64,000 nucleotides of DNA from the NCBI GenBank assembly GCA_947462335.1, contig OX381713.1, positions 21,444,381-21,508,380 on the forward strand. The letters are read 5' to 3'. Positions within the stretch are counted from its first letter, which is position 1, and every line of letters starts with the position of its first letter. A program made the position numbers and the translations under genes. This stretch comes from Harmothoe impar. Taxonomy: Eukaryota > Annelida > Polychaeta > Phyllodocida > Polynoidae. Shown piece after piece: positions 36,901 to 45,400 of the stretch. The notes under the pieces were generated by a model. That model was not told where the DNA came from. It made no database searches and worked only from the letters and a program-made list of their open reading frames with translations.

Positions 36901-37362
36901 ATTCTGCACTATAGACTGAAAACTAATCTGTTATTAATTCCTCGATGATTCCCACTCACACAGGGTGAGCTACAGACGACGGAGATGTTGTCCCTCACAG
37001 AGACGTGGTTCGCCCACCTCATGCCCAAACCGGTCGACACGCTCAAGTCAATCGTGAGTCAACCCTTCACGAACCTGAGGCACGCCGCGGGTTCCGTACT
37101 CTGTACTTTGGGGAATCTCCCATGGGGGCAGCATGTGCTACACAACCAGGCCGGCTTCATAGAATACCTCCTGGATAGGTCCACAGAGAAGAACAAGGAG
37201 GGAAAGGACAGTAAATACGCCATTATCAAAACATTGGCTGAGTCTCCCACGGCAGCGGGTATCTTTGGCGCCCCAACATTCATGCGCTTGAGGCAGTATG
37301 TGAATGACGGGCCGTATTACGTGCGGGTGGAGGCTGCTGTGGCATACGAGGAGGAATCATAA
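27969..37362 (+). CDS. PSMD5: 26S proteasome non-ATPase regulatory subunit 5 (assembly chaperone S5b)
   Basis: Nine exons join in frame: 27969-28147, 31689-31833, 32102-32231, 32710-32813, 33151-33234, 33869-34037, 35902-36090, 36552-36661, 36964-37362 (stop included), giving 502 aa against about 504 in human. The start has a good context (AAGATGG). Landmarks of the family are GLSHPDDAVKQL, SDIVRFRVYE, GLVKFFGN, LEGKLALEKQ, TETWFAHLM and the C-terminal GPYYVR. PSMD5 is a HEAT/ARM-like solenoid that binds the Rpt1-Rpt2 base module and helps assemble the 19S regulatory particle before leaving it. All key regions are present and there is no frameshift. Candidate polyadenylation signals AATAAA lie at 38040 and 38301. 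The first intron, 3.5 kb, contains several transposon remnants. Confidence 0.96.
28251..29216. mobile_element. Mutator-like element with an internal foldback
   Basis: The ends are short inverted AGGGTGT...CACACC motifs. A perfect 9-bp duplication ACTATGAGT flanks it (28242-28250 and 29217-29225), typical of Mutator-like insertions. Inside, arms of about 150 bp (28270-28421 and 28497-28650) are near-perfect inverted repeats sharing GACCCATTTGAATACGGAAA. No transposase. It lies in PSMD5 intron 1. Confidence 0.78.
30370..31067 (-). pseudogene. Decayed C-terminus of a non-LTR retrotransposon reverse transcriptase
   Basis: The minus strand encodes segments resembling the end of non-LTR polyproteins: ALGELGSFPIESKI, then a region ending in IRSIITKLCIESN, then after a frameshift near 30430 a VKHVIIYCNLPEI block like the terminal zinc-knuckle region. 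The frame is interrupted by a 71-bp element at 30794-30864 that happens to keep it open. There is no catalytic core or 5' region. Family assignment is from pattern memory only. Confidence 0.6.
30794..30864. mobile_element. 71-bp element flanked by TTAA
   Basis: The ends are AGGCGCACTGAACCCA and TGGGTTCAGTGTGCCT, inverted with one mismatch, flanked on both sides by TTAA (30790-30793 and 30865-30868). TTAA targeting is characteristic of piggyBac elements. It is inserted in the reverse-transcriptase remnant. Confidence 0.75.
32270..32514. mobile_element. G-run inverted-repeat element, copy 3 (opposite orientation)
   Basis: AGGGAGTGATCATTATTTAA at the left and ATGATCACTCCCT at the right. The interior has C runs of 12-16 bases and GAAATTTTTTGACCCC. 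It lies in PSMD5 intron 3, 39 bp after the exon ending at 32231. Confidence 0.7.
33600..33665. repeat. TATAAGCCGCAC repeat fragment
   Basis: CTCATATAAGCCGCACCCCC followed by TTGGGAGAACC. A fragment of the family at 8826, in PSMD5 intron 5. Confidence 0.5.
34062..35513. mobile_element. 1.45-kb inverted-repeat element with TATAAGCC ends
   Basis: Left end ACCGTAAAACTTTGTGTATA-AGCC and right end GGCTTATACGTGAGGTTTTA-CGGT, with further TATAAGCCGC or GCGGCTTATA units just inside each end. The interior is AT-rich with a G run near 35163 and no recognisable frame. It occupies most of PSMD5 intron 6. Target duplication not resolved. Confidence 0.55.
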
Positions 37363-37544
37363 GCAGCTCATACTCATTATTATACAACACTGACTCGTTC
37401 ATGCTCATCAACATGCAGATTTCCTGTGGCTTTTGGGACCTAGGCTATCAGGACTTTATTTTAGACATATACATGTATTGATATAGTTCCGTGAGCCGCT
37501 ACATAAACCCGGAAGACCAGCTATGATTTGCTGGTTTGCGGGTA

Positions 37545-37700
37545 ATCCCTTGAGGGCAGCATAACGTTTTAATACACCATTTTTGTCAGCATGATGCATC
37601 AGGGCACTGCTTGTCATGATGCACCACTGCGCTGCATGTGTGTATCATGATGACAAACGAACATGAAGCCCTGAGGCATCATGCTGGCATTAAAGGGTTA
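37545..37700. repeat. GCATGATGCAT palindromic repeat, copy 4
   Basis: GTCAGCATGATGCATCAGGG, CATGATGCACCACTGC and GCATCATGCTGGC with a terminal TTAAAGGGTTAAC. It lies in the PSMD5 3' flank. Confidence 0.6.
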
Positions 37701-39136
37701 ACAAGGTATACAGCCCAGCTTGTCATGACAAAAATATGGACTTGTATTTTATATATTAAACTTCAGGATACACATATATGCATATTGTGTTATGTATTAT
37801 GAAGAATACAACTGAATATATATGCAGCTGTTCATATCAAAAGTCAACCCCCCAACCAAGTGCACCCCAACATGACCTGCAAGTCAGCACACTGCAATTA
37901 AAAATATATACATAAGTATATATTGTTAATATACATTATATTCTACAACATGTTGTATTTTTCTGAAAAACTCATCCTTTGGAATTAACAATTGTGTAGA
38001 CAAGGCGGCTCATCATGGGCATGGCTTAATGCTTGCTGGAATAAATATTGTGTAGCAAACCCACGCTGCCCCACGCTGCCCCAGTTTTGTGACGCGGCTA
38101 GATTAACACGCCAGGTGCTTAGTTCAATCATGTCAACTGCAAGAGATGTCTCACTGTCCAATTTGTCTCTGTACTCTTTTCATCTCAAATGATTTAGATA
38201 CCCAAGACACTTTTTTTTTAGAATTATTAAATGTGTTCAATTTGAGTTTTTTTGCACAGAAATTGTGGTAATTGCAAATGTTTACTGAATGTACATAACA
38301 AATAAATGATGGGATAAATAATTAGGTGTCTGCGTTTGTAATTCCCCTTACTGTTATTGACCGGCACTATGTGTCCGGTCAAGTATTAAGATAGACAGAT
38401 GGCCGTAAGCTTAGACAGACAAACGGCGAGCCCATTGAAATAGCATTGTCGGATCGGACCGAGCACCCTAGCAGCATAGCCTCTATACTCCGTAGGATTA
38501 GTACTAGACAGCCTGCACTGCTGCCCTCTGCCAGGGTGATTATAAACTAACTCCGCTGTGTCCTCCCATTCCTCAGCATTGCCGAGCTCACAATCCGCTA
38601 AAATATAGCTATCCACACATGGTCTATTGTGGGACAAAGTACGGACAGGCTTACTGGGCCTCACTTTATTTGGCAAACCGTGTTATTCACACCTCCACTA
38701 CTCCAACACTCACTCCTCATGGCATCCGCGTGCATAATCCGCCGACAAAACTGTTTAGCTCTGTAACAACAGCAGCAGCATTTATGAGCACTCAACTATA
38801 TATATTTTTTTAAAACCAATAACTCATTATACACCATCATATTATAAAAGTCTTTTATAGTACACACTTATATTGGGGTGTCTCGCACAATTTCATGCTA
38901 TGAAATATTCATTGTATATCATTTACGTCAGTTCATGTTTTGAAAGGGTTAAGACACGGCACACAAGCTGCCACTAACAATCCCGGCGTCTCACACCAAG
39001 CCCTTTTTCACCAAACTGCACCTAATTAACCTCGTAATCGTATTAAACTCACCTGTTTACGACAAAGGTCATTAGGTGTATTAGCACTAATATACATCGC
39101 AATACGTCACTCCCAGGCACGCATGTAACAGAGGGG

Positions 39137-39250
39137 GGTTCATTAGGCCAGGGAGGCGCGCGCTTTTGGCGAGCGGCGCGCGCCATTTGGCATACCTCCA
39201 CCATAGGAGGTGTGCCTAGGCGCGCGCCCAATATTGCCTAATGAACACAC
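39137..39250. repeat. GC-rich hairpin with GTTCATTAGGC ends
   Basis: GGTTCATTAGGC at the left and GCCTAATGAACAC at the right are inverted. Inside are GGCGCGCGC and GCGCGCGCC, then CCTCC/GGAGG near the centre. It is an unusually GC-rich palindrome in an AT-rich region, 480 bp before the Helentron start codon. It may be a small inverted-repeat element or part of the Helentron terminus. Confidence 0.6.
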
Positions 39251-39267
39251 GGCTGGTAAGCCATACT

Positions 39268-39340
39268 TAAACCCCCAGGTCTCGTTACCCTCCACCGACA
39301 GTCAGGGCGCAGTAGGGACAGGTACTCAGCCCTATTTATG
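39268..39340 (+). repeat. Leader block shared with 2048-2110
   Basis: The counterpart of the block described at 2048, about 390 bp before the Helentron ATG. The position suggests a leader or promoter, or a terminal sequence that also occurs in a non-autonomous relative. Confidence 0.5.
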
Positions 39341-39589
39341 TAACCCGTCTTGTATTGGGGTGAGTAACACGGACTCACCATTCCATAGCCAACCCACCCT
39401 ATATAAGGAAGGTGTAGCTAACTTCACGTCAGTTGGTATTGCATGCCGACGTAGTGTCTACAAAGATAATCACTTAGTTCAATTTCTATACATTGTATAT
39501 GTTAGAATTGAATTCTGTTATATCTAGATACGCTCCGAAACCGTGTTCTTTTACATATATGTTCTGGAAATTGAACTATATATATTGAA

Positions 39590-39690
39590 CACACACCGCA
39601 AACACATTACACAGTACACAGTCCGCAAACACATTAAACATTCCGCAGACACATTACACAGTCAGCAAACACATCACACAGTATAATTCA
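39590..39690. repeat. Short tandem repeat in the Helentron leader
   Basis: Four imperfect units of about 20-25 bp around CGCAAACACATTACACAGT lie directly before the start codon at 39730. Confidence 0.75.
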
Positions 39691-39729
39691 TAAGTAACAC
39701 AGGTCACAAACAACTCAATACACAACGAA

Positions 39730-42417
39730 ATGAATTCAAACAGTAAAATTGTCAAAGCATCATTTGATCAAAGTAATGAGCGCTACAGTCCCTATTTTAG
39801 AGGTTCTCAGTGTGTGGCCAATAGTTTCATGTTTTGTATTTTCGCAACACAATGTGATCTTGATACAGTGCAAACACATACATTGAATGATGTTTTAGAT
39901 TGTGGAGACATTCTGTATCGCGACATAAGGGAAATTGTTCCAAAAAGTCATTTAATGACCACTGAAATTCCAAGAAAAGTCATAGTCGATGGGAAGAAAT
40001 ATCATATTGTATTGAATGGGAGCATGAATAGGTTACTATCAAATAATTTGATTCAATTTAGAGATTCGCTACACAGTGCATTTGAGATATCGAATATGGC
40101 TATTTTTAATTGCCATAACTCAGCTGTTGCATTGATATATCAAAATGATAAATATTTTGTTTTTGATCCTCACACTCGCAATGACAGTGGTATGAGGGCT
40201 CAGACAGGTACAGCAGTCATGTTTAAGTGTCAATCTCTGATGGAACTCACTGATCACTTATTTAGGGTCAACGTTAATAGATTCAAACAAGAAGAATATG
40301 AAATAACCACCTTCAAATTCGGTAGTATTGAAGAAGTGACACCAAATGATATAGATCGGGTAATTGGTTGCCTGGACACGATAATGGCTAATGAAACAGT
40401 CCCACTAATTGAACAAGGTGTGCATTTAACACTAGGAAATAAACAAAATCAATCCATTGGTTCTACAAATTGTTCCACACCAGTTCAGTCAACTGAAAGG
40501 GATATAAGTCCAAATACACTGGCATCAAATCCTCAGTCAAGTCAAAGTAGTAACCCGTCCAATAAACGCAAAACAACACAATATACAACAAACATTACCA
40601 AGGTAAACAAAAAGTCTAAATTTGATACCGAAAATGTTAAAAGTAGTCAACTGTCTAAATATCAAAATAGTAATATAAATTACGAACTACATTCCGATTC
40701 AAAAGCAAATCACTCCAAGCGCACATTCAACCAATCCAATATAGTTCAAGATGGAAAAAAATACACTCATAGTAATATAAACAAAATTCCTAAATTGGAG
40801 TCCACCATTAATGGCAAAAACATTGACAATGAATTTGACAAATCAGCAAATATTAAAGAGGTCAAACCCGTTAAAATTTATAAAATTCCCAAAATTAAAT
40901 CAGAGAATTCAATACAAAAGAATAACAATATAAAAGCAAATTCTAAAAATTCCCAAAATTCCCAAAATGAAATAAAGACTCAAATTCATTCTAAGAAACC
41001 ATACATTGGTCATGAATATGAAACTGACAAGTTGATTCATTCTAGTGTACCCTCTCAAGACAAACAAAGGCAAATCAAATTAAAACCAAAAAAAACAACA
41101 GATAATAAAAAGGACCAGAACAAGGTCAATTTTACCCCTAATATTCCAGTTCAAGTAGTTACGCATTCTCAATCAGAAATCAATGTAACCTCTCAAATTC
41201 TCACCACTCCCAAAATCACACGAATAGTTTATGGTGATTGGGATGAGAATAATCAAAAGTATTCAAATGAAATTAGAGGTAAACAAGGTTTATGTAATGG
41301 GGTAATATATCAGATTTATGCAAGAAAGTTGAGTAGTGACAAGTTAACAAAAGTTAATTTAAACACAATTCTAGATTATGGCGCAATTCTACACACAGAT
41401 ATTACATGTTTTTTAGATAATGAATATCTTATGATTAATCAAATTCCACAAGAAATTATAGTTAATAATTTATTATTTGAACATAAGTTAATGGGCCATA
41501 CCGTTAGTTTCATTGACCATGACTTAGAAGACATTCAAGAATCACTCAAAGCAGGCTTTGATAGAAGTAATAAAATATACTTTTCATGTGCTAACAAATG
41601 TGTAGCTATTAATAAAGAAAAAGAATCATTTTATCTGTTTGATTCTAATCCTAAAAACACTAATATATCAACTGCAGTATGTATTCAATTTCCTAATTTT
41701 TATGAATTATCCAAACACATTCATTCCCAATACCATGTAATTAATCAGATGATTCAATATGAAGTCACTTCAGTAAGAATAAGGCCCTTGGGGACAAAAG
41801 TTGGTTTAAGATGTATATTTGGTAAACTAGATACCATAGATGTAACAGCTACTGTTCCTCTTACTGTTAGGAGATCTGGTAATATTCTAGATTCAAACAA
41901 ATATACTGAAGATTGGCCTGAAATTGTATATTCACATAACAATTCATTATATTCAAAAAATAAATATAAAGCATCAGGTTATGAACAAGAAATCAAGAAG
42001 TTATCAATCACAAGAATCAATAAATGTATTAAGTCAAAATCAAAAGAAACTGTTGATACAAAAATAAACATAAAAAAAATCCTCACTACTACAATACCTG
42101 TAAAGGAACAAAATAAACTTAGTTTTGAAAATAAAACTGGGTCAATGGATCATAATGGTAATAAAGACATAAAACATTATCATGAAACAGCCAATTATGT
42201 CAAGGGTAAACCTGTAAAGGATATGAAATGTGACATATGTTTAAAATCTCTTGCTAAATCTTCACTTAGAAACTTTATGCCCGAAACTTATGAAAAATGT
42301 AACAAAATACTTGGATATGAATTGAAAGTTCCACATGATGCCCATATTTGTCATACATGTAGATTGAAAATTAATAATAAGGGTACATTACCAGATAAAT
42401 GTGATTTTCTATTTTAA
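39730..42417 (+). CDS. Helentron N-terminal protein: tandem herpesvirus-tegument-type deubiquitinase domains plus zinc finger
   Basis: An 895-codon open frame, AT-rich and intronless. Residues about 15-230 resemble the USP-like peptidase family C76 known from herpesvirus large tegument proteins and some eukaryotic mobile elements: RGSQCVANS with candidate nucleophile C28, and VFDPH with D146 and H148. Residues about 235-495 are a low-complexity N/K/S-rich linker. Residues about 497-700 are a second copy of the same fold, aligned by RGKQGLCNG, ILDYGAILHTDI and YLFDSN, but with Gly520 at the nucleophile position and Asn640 in place of the His, so it should be inactive. The C-terminal 65 residues hold a zinc finger (C834, C837, C874, C877, then LPDKC). 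The frame stops at TAA 42415, but the same frame continues for 1,855 codons, so this is probably the front part of one polyprotein. Function as a deubiquitinase is inferred from motifs. Confidence 0.75.
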   Translation: MNSNSKIVKASFDQSNERYSPYFRGSQCVANSFMFCIFATQCDLDTVQTHTLNDVLDCGDILYRDIREIVPKSHLMTTEIPRKVIVDGKKYHIVLNGSMNRLLSNNLIQFRDSLHSAFEISNMAIFNCHNSAVALIYQNDKYFVFDPHTRNDSGMRAQTGTAVMFKCQSLMELTDHLFRVNVNRFKQEEYEITTFKFGSIEEVTPNDIDRVIGCLDTIMANETVPLIEQGVHLTLGNKQNQSIGSTNCSTPVQSTERDISPNTLASNPQSSQSSNPSNKRKTTQYTTNITKVNKKSKFDTENVKSSQLSKYQNSNINYELHSDSKANHSKRTFNQSNIVQDGKKYTHSNINKIPKLESTINGKNIDNEFDKSANIKEVKPVKIYKIPKIKSENSIQKNNNIKANSKNSQNSQNEIKTQIHSKKPYIGHEYETDKLIHSSVPSQDKQRQIKLKPKKTTDNKKDQNKVNFTPNIPVQVVTHSQSEINVTSQILTTPKITRIVYGDWDENNQKYSNEIRGKQGLCNGVIYQIYARKLSSDKLTKVNLNTILDYGAILHTDITCFLDNEYLMINQIPQEIIVNNLLFEHKLMGHTVSFIDHDLEDIQESLKAGFDRSNKIYFSCANKCVAINKEKESFYLFDSNPKNTNISTAVCIQFPNFYELSKHIHSQYHVINQMIQYEVTSVRIRPLGTKVGLRCIFGKLDTIDVTATVPLTVRRSGNILDSNKYTEDWPEIVYSHNNSLYSKNKYKASGYEQEIKKLSITRINKCIKSKSKETVDTKINIKKILTTTIPVKEQNKLSFENKTGSMDHNGNKDIKHYHETANYVKGKPVKDMKCDICLKSLAKSSLRNFMPETYEKCNKILGYELKVPHDAHICHTCRLKINNKGTLPDKCDFLF

Positions 42418-45400
42418 AAAAAGGTCCATGTTAAAGATGATAAAATACCATGCATTATCTGTTTGAATAATTATTCCAAAGGATTTATGAAATTTTTAGC
42501 AAACACTGTTAAAGATAGGGCGGAATTGTTGATAAATAAACAAATATTATCAAAAGGTGGTAAAGAAATATGTAAAACGTGTGATGCTCATATTTCTAAA
42601 AATAATCAATTACCCGATAAATGTGAATTTTATAGTAAAAATTCTGTAACTCCGGCAGAGCATCCACAATTTCCTATTATAAAAGATATTGATATAGAAA
42701 TTGAAGATCTAAATCAATCTATTGATCTAGAAAACGAAGCAGATTGTGATCAATTTTTACAGGAATTGATTAATAAATTAGAAAAAAGAACTGGTACTAT
42801 TGATGACATAGCATTATTCATGAAATTAGGACTAGAAGGACCTAATTATGATTGTAAGTTATGTTCACAAGTATGGTTCTTCACACAAGTAACTAAAATC
42901 AATCCAAGTTTAACCAAAAAACTTTATGATATTGCAGGAATTTCACTTGAAAAAAATGAAACAGCTTATTTATGTAATACATGTAGACAAAATCTATATT
43001 CCAACTCACTACCTCGTATTTGTCCGCAGAACGGTTTTATTATGCCCGATATTCCAATTATACTCAGATTACATCCAGAAGAAGAAAAATTGATAGCTCT
43101 CAGAATTCCATTCATGAGGATAAGAGAATTGCCAAAAGGTAAACAATTTGCTCTGAGAGGATCAGTTATTAATGTACCTGTTAATATAATTTCAACAATA
43201 ACTCAGTTACCAAGATATATAAATGAGGCTGGTTTAGTTCCAATTAGATTAAAAAGAAAACTAGAATATAAATCTGTATACTCCAAAAGAAATGTAAGAC
43301 CATTAGTGGTTATGGAAGCTCTGCAATGGTTACAGTTGAATAGTAAACTGTATCAAAATGAGGAAGTCTCCATTGACACTGAGTGGTTGGATAAAACCAT
43401 CAATGACCTTAAGAAAGACAATAAATTAGACCGTAATATTCTAGTTATGTCTGATGATGATGACAAGACACGAAATGGTTTGGATAACCTTGAAAGGAAA
43501 TCTGAAAATAATAGTGATGAGGAAGTAGTCGAAAATGATGAAGATAATGACGATGATGATAGTTTTTGTGAAGTACAACCTAATAGGGAAATTGAAACTG
43601 AAACCTTAATTGAAGGACCTCTAACTGATTTTTTCCTAGAAATTGCACCAGGTGAAAATAGTAGACCATTGCACTTACTTTCCGATTCAAATGCTGAATA
43701 TCTGGCATATCCTACATTATTTGGTGGGGTTAATCCATACGAGGAATTTAACAATATAAGATATGTTGACATTTGTAAGTTTGAATTGAGAAATAAAAAT
43801 AGACGTATTGCAGAAAATGTATCTAATATATTATTTAAATATCGTAGATATCAGATCAACTACTCACAAAATGCATCAAACTTTGTGGTAAGGACACAAA
43901 ATACAAAAAATCGATATACAGCAGGACATATTTCTAGCATGGAAAATAGATTAGAAATGACTAAATATAATAAAGCATTCTTTTACTATACTAAATTAAG
44001 AAATTCCCCCATGTATTTACAAAACATAAAAAAACAATTATTATCCATGATAAGGCAATTAGGGATACCAACATTTTTCATGTCATTCAGTGCTGCAGAA
44101 TTCAAATGGCTTGATCTCATGAGAACTTTAGGTAAATTAATTGATGGGAAAGAATACACAGATTTAGAATTAGAAGATATGTCATGGAGTGAAAAATGTA
44201 GGCTCATACAATCCGACCCAGTCACATGCTCAAGGTATTTTAATCATAGATTTGAAGTATTTTTAAGGACTGTATTATGTGGAAAACAAGAAATATTAGG
44301 TAGAGTGGTCGAATATTTTTATAGGGTCGAATTTCAGCATCGTGGATCAGCTCATATCCACTGTTTAGTGTGGATTAAAGATGCTCCTAAACCTGATAAT
44401 CCTGAAAATTATCCAGAAATAATTAACTTTGTTGATGACAAAATTTCGTGTTCAGAAAATGTCCCAGAACAACACAAACAATTCCTTAAATATCAAATAC
44501 ACAAGCATTCAAAGACATGTAAAAAAAATAACAAGAAAATATGTAGATTTGGATATCCAATTCCACCCATGAAAAATACTGTTATTTTAGAACCTATGGA
44601 TGCAAAACTACAACAAGATTTAATAATTAGTTATAGGGATACATATATCCAGATTAAAAAATATTTAGATACAGAAGAATGTCATGAAGGTTCAATAGAT
44701 GACATGCTCACGAAATTTGATATTAATTATGATCAGTATTTAGATATAATTAGATCACAACTACTTGATGCCAAAGTTTTTCTTAAGCGGACTACTAAAG
44801 AAGTACGCATAAATCAATATATGAAAAAACTATTACATGTATGGCAAGCTAACCATGATATTCAAATGATTTTAAATCCGTACGCAGTGGCCATGTACAT
44901 AGTTAATTATATCAATAAACAAGACAGGGGTCTTAGTCTGTTATTAAGTGATATAATGAGAGAATCTGGATCTGCTAATTCTACAGTGAAGCATCAATTA
45001 AGAGAAATTGCTAAGGCATTTACATATAGTACAGAAGTTAGCGCACAAGAAGCCGTATATATTTTATTGGGAATGCCTGTTGCCAAAAAATCAAGAGAAG
45101 TTAAATTCGTAAATACCAAACCAGCTAAAGATAGAATGAGAATTCTGAAAAAACAAGTAGATTTATTAGCATTGGACTGTGATTCAGTAGATATTTATAT
45201 GGATGATAATCAAACCAAATATATTGATAGACCAATTGAATTAGAAGATTATTCATTTGCAGACTATATTAGTCAGATACGTTGCGAAAAGATTGGTAGA
45301 CGGGATATGGATAAATTGAGAAAAAATAAAAACATTTTAGCTATCCAAGATGATCAGTTTTTCAGAAAAAGAAATAAAAGAGCCATACTAACATTTAATA

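Larger units (their letters stand above)
37363..39729. other. Intergenic stretch between PSMD5 and the Helentron frame
   Basis: Contains the presumed PSMD5 3' UTR, a palindromic repeat (37545-37700), AT-rich sequence, a hairpin (39137-39250), the block shared with 2048-2110 and a short tandem repeat. The left end of the Helentron should be here. One candidate is CCGGCACTAT at 38352, because TCCGGCACTAT recurs near 51924 on the far side. I see no gene. Confidence 0.5.

Noticed and set aside
42400..42425. Programmed -1 frameshift at the A run after the stop
   Set aside because: The downstream frame is in the same phase as the upstream one, so a frameshift would leave it. Only readthrough or a nonsense change fits.
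43353..43772. Minus-strand serine-rich frame inside the Helentron
   Set aside because: Antisense to the acidic tract of the Rep protein, where GAT/GAA codons read as serine-rich sequence.
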